Assembly: GCA_028289375.1 (NCBI GenBank)
Contig: JANQQK010000005.1
Span: forward strand, 32,042 to 96,041
Direction: 5' to 3'
DNA length: 64,000 nucleotides
Origin: Phycisphaerae bacterium
Lineage (GTDB): Bacteria > Planctomycetota > Phycisphaerae > UBA1845
Shown here: in pieces, positions 47,219-55,125 of the stretch
How the letters are laid out: each line of letters opens with the position of its first letter
How positions within the stretch are numbered: position 1 is the stretch's first letter
Notes under the pieces: generated by a model
The model's database searches: none
What the model was told of the DNA's origin: nothing
What the model saw: the letters and a program-made list of their open reading frames with translations, nothing else
Program-made: the position numbers and the translations under genes

Positions 47219-49132
47219 ATGGGTGAAATCAACTTCGAGAACCAGACGCAGCCGGAGCAACTCCGCGTCTTCATGAAGGCCCTGCTCAATGACGTTCGCG
47301 CGCTTGAGCACCTGATCAACAGCGGCATGATCGAATCCGGGGTCCGTCGGATTGGCGCCGAGCAGGAGTTGTTCCTCGTCGACCGATCGTGGCGACCAGC
47401 CGCATCCTCGCCCGAGGTTCTCGACAAGCTCGATCAGGACTGGTTCAAGACCGAACTCGCCAAGTTCAACCTCGAATTCAATCTCAAGCCGCTCTCATTC
47501 GGCGGAAGTTGCCTGAGCGAACTGGAACAGGATATCAACGAACACCTCGAGAAGGTCCGTGCAGCCGCGAGCAGCTGCGACGTCGACGCACTTCTCGTCG
47601 GCATTCTGCCTACGCTGCGCAAGTCGGACCTCGACCTCTCGAACATGACCCCCGTCCCCCGCTACTACGCGCTCAACGACGCATTGAAAGCGCTTCGCGG
47701 GGAAGCCTTTGTGTTCCGCATTTCGGGCGTGGACGAGATGATCAGCACGCATGATTCGGTCATGGTCGAGGCCTGCAACACGAGCACGCAGTTTCACTTT
47801 CAGACCGGCCCGGAAGAATTCGCGAACCTGTACAACATCGCGCAGGTGGTGGCGGGGCCCGTACTCGCGTCTGCCGTCAACTCGCCCCTGCTGTTTGGAC
47901 AGCGTCTCTGGGCCGAGACCCGCATCGCGGTTTTTCAACAGGCCGTTGATACCCGCAAACCGGGTGATAATCCGCTGGCCCGGTCCTCACGCGTCAGCTT
48001 CGGAACAAACTGGGTCGAAAATTCCGCGGTCGAGGTCTTCCGCGAGGACATCGCCCGTTTCCGTGTCATCATGGGCATGGAAATCGACGAGGATCCGTTC
48101 GCCGTCATTGAGGCCGGCGGCGTGCCGAAGTTGAAGGCACTGCAATTACACAACAGCACGGTTTACCGGTGGAACCGTCCCTGCTACGGCATCAGCGAGG
48201 GCAAACCGCATCTGCGTATCGAGAATCGGGCGATGCCGACCGGGCCCAGTGTCATCGATGAGGTTGCCAACGCCGCGTTCTGGTTTGGCCTGATGAGCGA
48301 GCTGGCCGCTCAGTATCCCGACATTCGACAAACCATCGATTTTGACGATGCCAAGCGGAACTTCTTTGCGGCTGCCCGACTTGGTCTTGAAGCCCCGTTG
48401 ATATGGCTCGACGGTGAGAAGATGCCCGCCCCGGTCCTGATTCTGCGGGAACTGTTGCCGATGGCATCCAACGGGCTGCTCAGGTCCAATATCAACCACA
48501 ATGACGTCGAGCGATACCTCGCGGTGATTGAGGCCCGCGTCAGCAGTGGCAAGACGGGAACGCAGTGGCAGATCGATTCGCTGGCGGGCATGAAGGAAGA
48601 AGGGTCCGAAAACGAACGGTTGTGCGCGCTGACGGCGGGCATGCACCAGCGGCAGCTCGAGGGTAAGCCCATCCATGAGTGGGATTTGGCCACATTGGGT
48701 GAGGCAGGTGGCTGGAAGAACAGCTTCCAGCGTGTTGAACAATACATGACGACTGACTTGTTTACAGTGCATGCGGATGAGGTGATCGACCTGGCGGCCA
48801 ATCTGATGGACTGGCGTCGGGTACGACACATCCCGGTTGAGGATGATGAGCACCGTCTGGTGGGTCTGATTTCCTATCGGTCCTTGCTGCGATTTCTGGC
48901 ACACGATCTGCCACATGGAAAGGACGCACCGGTTCCGGTGAGCCAGGTGATGCAGAAGGACCCGATCTGGATCGCGCCACGCACCCCCACGCTGGAGGCG
49001 ATCCAGTTGATGAAGAGAGAAGGTGTGTCCTGTTTACCGGTCGTCAAAAATGGTACACTGGTGGGCATGGTCACCGACCGCGACTTTATGGAGATCGCGG
49101 CGGAGCTGTTGGAAAAGCATCTGCAGGAATAA
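47219..49132 (+). CDS. GCS2-type carboxylate-amine ligase fused to CBS pair
   Basis: 637 residues. Residues about 40-480 match the glutamate-cysteine ligase type 2 fold: IGAEQELFLVDRSWRP, NLEFNLKPLSFGGSCLSELE, EACNTSTQFHFQT, LRIENRAMPTGPSVIDEVAN. Residues about 505-635 are two CBS domains (QYMTTDLFTVHADEVIDLAA; SQVMQKDPIWIAPRTPTLEA ... VSCLPVVKNG), usual sensors of adenylates. It likely joins an amino group to a glutamate-like carboxylate. Substrate unknown. The next gene overlaps by one base. Confidence 0.85.
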   Translation: MGEINFENQTQPEQLRVFMKALLNDVRALEHLINSGMIESGVRRIGAEQELFLVDRSWRPAASSPEVLDKLDQDWFKTELAKFNLEFNLKPLSFGGSCLSELEQDINEHLEKVRAAASSCDVDALLVGILPTLRKSDLDLSNMTPVPRYYALNDALKALRGEAFVFRISGVDEMISTHDSVMVEACNTSTQFHFQTGPEEFANLYNIAQVVAGPVLASAVNSPLLFGQRLWAETRIAVFQQAVDTRKPGDNPLARSSRVSFGTNWVENSAVEVFREDIARFRVIMGMEIDEDPFAVIEAGGVPKLKALQLHNSTVYRWNRPCYGISEGKPHLRIENRAMPTGPSVIDEVANAAFWFGLMSELAAQYPDIRQTIDFDDAKRNFFAAARLGLEAPLIWLDGEKMPAPVLILRELLPMASNGLLRSNINHNDVERYLAVIEARVSSGKTGTQWQIDSLAGMKEEGSENERLCALTAGMHQRQLEGKPIHEWDLATLGEAGGWKNSFQRVEQYMTTDLFTVHADEVIDLAANLMDWRRVRHIPVEDDEHRLVGLISYRSLLRFLAHDLPHGKDAPVPVSQVMQKDPIWIAPRTPTLEAIQLMKREGVSCLPVVKNGTLVGMVTDRDFMEIAAELLEKHLQE

Positions 49133-50313
49133 TGATCCGGATGGAGCGTGAAGCTGAGGTGGGGGCGGTATCCGACGTAGAGCGTCTGCGCGTGATCGGT
49201 GCTTATCGTGGCACCGAGGCGGGGCCGAGTCTGATTTGCGTGGGCAGTATCCATGGCAATGAGCCTTCCGGCGCCAATGCGCTTGAACGGGTCATGGCAA
49301 CGCTAGCCGACCGCAAGCCAGCGATACGTGGCGAGGTCGTTGGGTTAACCGGCAACATCCGGGCCATTTCGAAGCGCGTCCGCTTCTTGGCGAAGGATCT
49401 CAACCGGCACTGGACGCCCGAACGCGTCGCTCAAATGTCGCGAGGCGAACTTCCGGACAATCCCGACGCCGAGGACCACGAGCAATTCGAACTCCAGACC
49501 GCGCTCAATGACGCCTTTTCCCGGGCCCGCGGCCAGGTCTATTTTCTCGACTTGCACACGACGTCTGCGAAGAGCGGTCCTTTCCTCGTGATCGGGGATA
49601 CGCTGCGCAATCGTCGGTTTGCGATGAGCATCCCGGCTCCGATCATTCTGGGCCTGGAAGAGCGCCTTGGCGGGACGCTTCCTGAGTACGCCAACAGTCT
49701 TGGGCACATCACGATCGGGTTTGAGGCAGGCCAGCACGACGATCCGCGATCGGTTGATATTCACGAGGCCGGCATCTGGCTGGGCATGATCAGTTCGGGG
49801 ATCATCGATGAATCGGACGTTCCCGAGGCGGAGGCCTACCGGGCGCTGATGCGGAAAGCGTCGGAGGGTGTTCCGCGCGTGCTCGAGCTTTGCCACCACC
49901 ATCGTATCAAGCAGAGCGACGGTTTCGTCATGGAGCCGCAGATTCCGAATTTTGAGATGATTCAAGCAGGACAGCGCCTCGCGGGGGACAAAAATGGCGA
50001 CGTACTCGCACCGGTGAAGGGTCGGTTGCTGCTGCCGCTTTATCAGGGGCAGGGCAATGATGGCTATTTCCTTGCACGCGGGATCAACCCGATGTGGCTG
50101 ACGGTGTCGTCATGGTTCCGGCGGATGCGTCTGGACCGGATTGTGCATTGGCTGCCCGGTGTGCGACGTCGACCGGCTGACCCGAACACGGTCGAGATTG
50201 ACGATCACATTGCGCGCTGGTTCGTCGTTCAGATTTTCCACCTGCTCGGTTTCCGCCAACGCTCGCATCGCGAAGGCCAATGGGTTTTCTCCCGCCGTAA
50301 GCACGACGATTAA
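49132..50313 (+). CDS. Succinylglutamate desuccinylase/aspartoacylase (AstE/AspA)-family metallohydrolase
   Basis: 393 residues. Zinc ligands are His41 and Glu44 in VGSIHGNEPSGAN and a third His in YFLDLHTTSAKSG, the M14-like layout of AstE/AspA; a catalytic Glu is probably in GHITIGFEAGQH. C-terminal extension of about 130 residues. The start overlaps the GCS2-CBS stop (TAATG), so both are made together. A ligase next to a hydrolase of the amide-bond family suggests a reversible modification of a glutamate-like molecule or peptide; inference. Confidence 0.82.
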   Translation: MIRMEREAEVGAVSDVERLRVIGAYRGTEAGPSLICVGSIHGNEPSGANALERVMATLADRKPAIRGEVVGLTGNIRAISKRVRFLAKDLNRHWTPERVAQMSRGELPDNPDAEDHEQFELQTALNDAFSRARGQVYFLDLHTTSAKSGPFLVIGDTLRNRRFAMSIPAPIILGLEERLGGTLPEYANSLGHITIGFEAGQHDDPRSVDIHEAGIWLGMISSGIIDESDVPEAEAYRALMRKASEGVPRVLELCHHHRIKQSDGFVMEPQIPNFEMIQAGQRLAGDKNGDVLAPVKGRLLLPLYQGQGNDGYFLARGINPMWLTVSSWFRRMRLDRIVHWLPGVRRRPADPNTVEIDDHIARWFVVQIFHLLGFRQRSHREGQWVFSRRKHDD

Positions 50314-50424
50314 CCTCTCGATCGTTTTCCTATTCACTGCCGCGTGGCGGATATGTCGTCGGAATTCCTGACGCTCGGGGCGTTCGCGCCGATTCGGATG
50401 TGAAGGTGGCGATGTATGAATGAA

Positions 50425-50457
50425 AAGGGCTGATCGCGATTGGCGCGACCAGCCCTT
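50425..50457. terminator. Bidirectional intrinsic terminator
   Basis: A 14-base stem (AAGGGCTGATCGCG with CGCGACCAGCCCTT, one wobble pair) and a five-base loop, lying between the stop of the metallohydrolase at 50313 (+) and the stop of the DUF1579-type gene at 50488 (-). Flanking T-rich stretches are modest. Confidence 0.75.
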
Positions 50458-50487
50458 GAGTTTCATCTTTGAACGACAGCGCGAGAT

Positions 50488-51045
50488 CTACTTGCGCCGA
50501 TGCGTGCCTTTCATTTCCATCAGTTTGATAAGTCCTGTGGTGTCGTATTCGGTCCAGGTCCACTCCATGGTGTCCGGGTCGGTCATCTTCATGGTGCCCT
50601 TGCCCTTGGTGACGTAACCGGTGATGAGGTTTCGGCCGCCGCCCTTCATACGCCAAAGGCCATCGTCCGCGTCATACCATGCGAGACTCTCGCCGGTCAT
50701 GGAGCCGTAGTATCCAGACGTTCGGAATTTCTTGATGCTCTCATCCCAGGTCCAGACTTCCATCATCGGATTCTCGTTGCCCTCCATGGACATTGTGCCG
50801 TGTCCGACCATGATCCAATTGTCGTTCGCCCACTTGTTGGTGAACACGCCGGTGGAGGTCATTGGCGCGTCCATGCCCTCAGCGTGCATTTCCATCTCGC
50901 CCTCCCATGTGCCAATGAACTGATCCAACTGATCGAGTCCTGCAGGGCGTTGCGGCATCATGTCAAAGTCTTCCTCGCTGGGCATGCAGCCAACGAGGTT
51001 TGCGGCGAGTGCAACGAGGGCCAATCGTGTTGCTGTTTTGATCAT
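50488..51045 (-). CDS. DUF1579-type lipoprotein
   Basis: 185 residues. Lipobox NLVGC (Cys20). DUF1579 signature: LDQLDQFIGTWEGEMEMHAE, the middle strands FTNKWANDNWIMVGHGTMSM, then WTWDESIKKFRTSGYYGSMT and WYDADDGLWRMKGGGRN. These form a lipocalin/YybA-like beta-barrel of unknown ligand. It is divergent from the USP/antiporter pair and ends at a strong hairpin terminator. Confidence 0.8.
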   Translation of the reverse strand: MIKTATRLALVALAANLVGCMPSEEDFDMMPQRPAGLDQLDQFIGTWEGEMEMHAEGMDAPMTSTGVFTNKWANDNWIMVGHGTMSMEGNENPMMEVWTWDESIKKFRTSGYYGSMTGESLAWYDADDGLWRMKGGGRNLITGYVTKGKGTMKMTDPDTMEWTWTEYDTTGLIKLMEMKGTHRRK

Positions 51046-51229
51046 CGTTCTTACTCCTCATGAATTGGAAATGGTGTTCCCGTATGCGGCTGACGTCCCA
51101 GCCCGCGCCCATGTGCAATCCCGCAGCGCATCGCAATTCCACGCGGTTGTCAAGATGACGGGCAGGGGGGACAATCCCGCGCGATGCGTTGACTTGGTGT
51201 TCATTGTCAAACTGCGGGGAGTGGATGAC

Positions 51230-52096
51230 ATGCGGGAACGGGCGCTGCGGGAGTTTGAGGCGGTCTTTGAACAGGCGTCGATACCGGTGCTGGATATCGA
51301 CGAGGTGCAGATCGCGCGGGTTTCGCTTGTGCTGAAGGGAACAGCGTTTGCCTCGTCGGTGGCCAAGCTCGGGGCTTACTTTCAGAGCAATCGCAACGCC
51401 AACGTGACCGTGCATTGGCATGGTGACGCAAAGCCGGCCGCGGGCCCGGCGGATCAACCCGGATTCGATGTTCTGGAACAGCCATTCAAGTCCACGGCGG
51501 AGTTGGTCGGTCAGATCAGCATCGCGCGGAGTCAGCTTGTCATCCTGGCTGAGCATGAGGACATCGATCGTCGGTTTGTGAACTTCGACGATTTGGTTGT
51601 GGGTGTGAAACCGCCGGTGATGGTCGTGCGGCAGGAGATTGACGACGTGTCGCGCGTTTTCGATCGCGTCCTGCACAGCCTCAGTGGTAACTTTCGGCAG
51701 ACCGAGAATTTCGCGTACTCGTTTTCGCTGGTGCGTGACAAGGGACTCGTGCACTTGCTGCACGTGATTGATGACAACGAAGTGGCCGACGTGCGTGAAG
51801 TGCTGGAAGGACAGTCGGCGTTGGACGACGTCGAGCGCGAAGCGCTGATCGAACGTTTGACGCGCGTCGGCGAGCGGTATCTGAAGGCGGTGGTGGCGTC
51901 GCGGCGGGAGCGGCCGTTTGATGTGACCTATCTGCTGGGGGTCGGCGACGTGCTGACGGCTGTGCGGAACGAGTTGTCGCGCGGTGATTACGGACTTCTG
52001 ATCGTGGGACGACATGAAGAGGGGCACAGTCATGTCGAGGCGGTGGATTATCAGTTGATGCACGAGGTATCGCAGGTGCCGGTGTTGGCGCTTTGA
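51230..52096 (+). CDS. Universal-stress-protein-like protein next to NhaD antiporter
   Basis: 288 residues from an ATG with GGGGAG eight bases upstream; ATG at 51071 would add 53 unusual residues. The last 130 residues resemble a USP domain: FAYSFSLVRDKGLVHLLHVI and the end YGLLIVGRHEEGHSHVEAVD followed by HEVSQVPVLAL. An earlier USP-like half (VSLVLKGTAFASSVAKLGAY) suggests a tandem. USPs of this type are fused or linked to transporters. The stop overlaps the following frame. Confidence 0.6.
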   Translation: MRERALREFEAVFEQASIPVLDIDEVQIARVSLVLKGTAFASSVAKLGAYFQSNRNANVTVHWHGDAKPAAGPADQPGFDVLEQPFKSTAELVGQISIARSQLVILAEHEDIDRRFVNFDDLVVGVKPPVMVVRQEIDDVSRVFDRVLHSLSGNFRQTENFAYSFSLVRDKGLVHLLHVIDDNEVADVREVLEGQSALDDVEREALIERLTRVGERYLKAVVASRRERPFDVTYLLGVGDVLTAVRNELSRGDYGLLIVGRHEEGHSHVEAVDYQLMHEVSQVPVLAL

Positions 52097-52119
52097 TGAC
52101 GATGCAGGGAGGCGGCGCG

Positions 52120-53499
52120 ATGTTGGCCAATGCGATGCTGGCGGCGAGTGAAGCGGTGGCGGATGTGACCGGAGTGAAGACGTGGACGTTCGCAGCCATT
52201 CTGGGCGTGACGCTCTTGCTTCTGGCGACGGAGAAGATTCACAAGACGGTGTTGGTGTTGCTGTCGGCGGGCGTGTGTCTGTTTCTGGGGGACTACTGGG
52301 GGTTCTTTCCGCATGTGGAAGGGCATCATCTGCCCGTCTATATCCAGATGATCGAGTGGGAGGTGATCGGCATCGTCATCGGGGCGACGGTGTTCGTGGA
52401 GATCGCGGCGCGGAGTGGCATCTTCACGTGGATCAGCGTGAAGATTCTCAAGCTGAGCAAGGGAGATCCGTTCAAGCTTCTGATTCTGTTCGCGATTCTG
52501 ACGGCGGTGTTCAGCGCGTTTCTCGACAACATCACGGCCATGATCATCGTTGGGTCGTTGACGGTGGTGGCCTGTCGCAAGCTCGATCTGGATCCGAAAC
52601 CGTTTCTGATTTCCGAGGGGATCATGACCAATGTCGGCGGGTTGCTGACGCTGATCAGCTCCATTCCGAACATCATCATCGGCAAGACGGCGGACATCAG
52701 CTACGTGAAGTTTTTGATCGTGGCCAGTCCGTACGTGGTGATCGCGACGGCGGCGACGATGATCGCGGCGAAGGTGGTGTTCGGTGAAAAGGTGATGCCG
52801 CTCAAGAGTGCCGAGGACAAGGAGCGAAACCTCGCGCTGGTCAACGCGTTCGACGAGTGGGAGACGGTGAAGGATCGCGCGTTTTTCTTTCAGGCGATTG
52901 TGGCTGTTGTGCTGGTGATCCTGGGGTTTGCGTTGAAGGCGCAGATTCCGATTCTGCGGGATTTCGGCATAGAGGTCGTGGCGATGGGGGCGGCGGTCGT
53001 GATGATGCTGCTGCATGCCAAGGACGTCGAGCATGATCTGGACAACGTCGAGTGGTCGCTGGTGTTCTTCTTCATCGGGCTGTTCACGATTATCGGCGTG
53101 ATGGAAAAGGCCGAAGTGCTGTCGATGATTGGCTCCCTACTGGATTGGCTGACGGAAGAGGCTGGGGCGGTGGGGCTGATGTGGTTCACGGCGTTGTTCT
53201 CGTCGATCACGGACAACATTCCGCTGGCGGCGATGCTGGCGAAGATATTCGGGGCGACGCCGGAACGGGTGGCAGAGGTGCCGCGGGAGGTCTGGTGGGC
53301 GATTGTGTTCGGGGCGAATCTGGGCGGGAACATCACGCCGATCGGGTCAGCCAGCACGGTGGTGGCGTGTACGATCATGAAGCAGCACAAGCTGCCGATT
53401 CGCTTTCTGGAGTTCGTGAAGATCGGCGGTGTGTTCGCGTTCGTACAGTTGGTGCTGGCGAGCGGGTACTTGCTGATTCTGCAGCAATTCATCGGATGA
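52120..53499 (+). CDS. nhaD: NhaD/ArsB-type sodium-proton antiporter
   Basis: 459 residues from an ATG with GGGAGG seven bases upstream; an ATG at 52096 overlaps the previous stop (TGATG) and is the alternative. About 12 helices. IT-superfamily motifs: AVFSAFLDNITAMIIVGSLT, GGLLTLISSIPNIIIGKTAD, FFFIGLFTIIGVMEKAEVL, FSSITDNIPLAAMLAKI, FGANLGGNITPIGSASTVVA. The two paired DN..T and N...G.AS half-sites are typical for NhaD-like antiporters. Partnered with a USP protein. Confidence 0.82.
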   Translation: MLANAMLAASEAVADVTGVKTWTFAAILGVTLLLLATEKIHKTVLVLLSAGVCLFLGDYWGFFPHVEGHHLPVYIQMIEWEVIGIVIGATVFVEIAARSGIFTWISVKILKLSKGDPFKLLILFAILTAVFSAFLDNITAMIIVGSLTVVACRKLDLDPKPFLISEGIMTNVGGLLTLISSIPNIIIGKTADISYVKFLIVASPYVVIATAATMIAAKVVFGEKVMPLKSAEDKERNLALVNAFDEWETVKDRAFFFQAIVAVVLVILGFALKAQIPILRDFGIEVVAMGAAVVMMLLHAKDVEHDLDNVEWSLVFFFIGLFTIIGVMEKAEVLSMIGSLLDWLTEEAGAVGLMWFTALFSSITDNIPLAAMLAKIFGATPERVAEVPREVWWAIVFGANLGGNITPIGSASTVVACTIMKQHKLPIRFLEFVKIGGVFAFVQLVLASGYLLILQQFIG

Positions 53500-53515
53500 T
53501 GTGCACCGGCGGGGG

Positions 53516-54088
53516 ATGACCATGTCGCCTGATCACTCCGTGAGCGATCTTCGCGTGTGCGCGTTTTGCGGGTATGGATTGGCCGGGCTGCCGGTTGAGC
53601 ATCGCTGCCCGGAATGCGGTCGGGCGTTCGACGAATACAGCATGGTGATTCGACTGAAGCGGTCGCGTGGCCTTGGGGCAACGCTTGCAAGCGCATTGGT
53701 GCTGGCCGTCGCGGTTGGGTGGCTTACGTACGTTGTAACACGTGGCGATTGGGCGTTTGCTGTCGCGGCAGGCGCGGTCATGGGGTTTATCTATCTCGCC
53801 GAGCAGTGGATTCGTGCTGAGCCTTGGGAACGAGGCGCGGTCGCATTTGTCCTGAATCGGTCGGGGCTTCACTTTGGACCAATCGATTCGCCTCGCGTGT
53901 CGCTGACGTGGTATGAGATTGGCGACGTGACGTACAACCCTTGGTTCGGGTGGCTTCGAATTCGCGGACTTCGCGGCCGATCACTTTTGAAGCTGACTGT
54001 GCAGGAGTTGGGGTCAACGCGTTTGGCGTTGTCGTGCGTGCGCGAAATCAAGCGGGCCAAGCGCGTTTATGGGACGTCGCCGTCGTGA
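53516..54088 (+). CDS. Membrane protein with N-terminal zinc ribbon
   Basis: 190 residues; ATG at 53516 follows a GGGGG stretch and 53522 is a close alternative. The ribbon CAFCGYGLAGLPVEHRCPEC lies at residues about 16-35, then two helices (SALVLAVAVGWLTYVVTR, FAVAAGAVMGFIYLAEQW) and a cytoplasmic beta-rich domain (SGLHFGPIDSPRVSLTWYEI). The ribbon matches the C-terminal ribbon of the protein at 19456. Function unknown. Confidence 0.65.
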   Translation: MTMSPDHSVSDLRVCAFCGYGLAGLPVEHRCPECGRAFDEYSMVIRLKRSRGLGATLASALVLAVAVGWLTYVVTRGDWAFAVAAGAVMGFIYLAEQWIRAEPWERGAVAFVLNRSGLHFGPIDSPRVSLTWYEIGDVTYNPWFGWLRIRGLRGRSLLKLTVQELGSTRLALSCVREIKRAKRVYGTSPS

Positions 54089-54260
54089 CGGATCTTGAGC
54101 AGCGGAAGCTGCGAATGGGCGCGGTTTGGTCGCGTGATCGGCACGGTTTGCGTCCGGGGCAAGGGGTGCTATAGTATCCGACTCGACGGGGGTCGGCGGG
54201 TGCGGTTCTCATGGCCGACCAACCATCGAACAGCGGTTGCGACACGCGATCGGTCAACCC

Positions 54261-54334
54261 GGCGGCGTACCCAAGTGGACTAAGGGAACGGATTGCAAAT
54301 CCGTCATTCGTGGGTTCGAATCCCACCGCCGCCT
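54261..54334 (+). tRNA. tRNA-Cys (anticodon GCA)
   Basis: Acceptor GGCGGCG (54261-54267) pairs with CGCCGCC (54327-54333). A three-pair D stem, an anticodon stem ACGGA/TCCGT with loop TTGCAAA and anticodon GCA, and a T arm GTGGG-TTCGAAT-CCCAC are all present. The discriminator base is U, as in tRNA-Cys. The CCA end is not encoded. Confidence 0.95.
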
Positions 54335-55125
54335 GTCGGGATTGGGGTTCTGATACGACACCGAAGGTTTTCGAGCACGATTCTCGCCGACGGTTTGCGC
54401 TCGCATAGTCCGTTTGCCAATTCTGGCATCGCTCTTACGAGGAACTGCTTGGCTTTCGTCAGGAGCCGACCGGCCCTTCGCAAATCGTGACCACCCTGCG
54501 CATTCAAATCCCATGCGGCGATATGCGTTCTGAGTCGCCGAACAGTCGTTTTGCATCTCCGTCATGTGGCTTGGCCGACAACGAAACACGCAAGTAGACG
54601 GCATTGGCTGATCACTCGATCAGATCACCGCCGCTGGAATCAGATCGCGATGCAAGTGACGCCATCTGCTTTCAGCCTCGACAACGATGACGGTCACAAA
54701 CACAACACGAGTCACCAGTTATTGGTCTGTCGCCGTGTCAGTGGCGATGAACGCGGCGAGCGGGAGCAGCGTCACTGAGCCGCGGCGTCGGCTGGCACTT
54801 AAGAATGAACGTACGGAGGTGGGCCTGTCTGCCCGTCGAGAATGTGATGCCGGCATACATGACCACGCCACCATACGAGTTTTTGCATTAATGCAGTGCT
54901 CCTTGTGTCTGATGGGCGTTATTCTACTGGTCGCACGGGCGCACTCATCGCGGCCGAGCGACGCGGCTGGGTTGTTGTCGATCACCGGGAAACCGGCTGC
55001 AAACGACAGGACGCTGAGTTCGATACCCGAAACAAATCGGACTTCGGAATGGGTCAGAGACAGCAGATCAAAATCCCTGGTGATCGTTTCAAGGCGTTGG
55101 TCACCACTTACAAGGAGCGCTCGTC
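54335..55125. other. Long intergenic region, no clear gene
   Basis: About 790 bases between tRNA-Cys and the S9 protease. Frames on both strands lack ribosome sites and protein-like composition. No RNA family or repeat was recognised; the 3' end carries the AAGGAG for the protease. Confidence 0.5.

Noticed and set aside
50963..53034. Minus-strand frames at 50963-52063 and 52051-53034
   Set aside because: Antisense to the USP and NhaD genes, His/Arg-rich, no ribosome sites.
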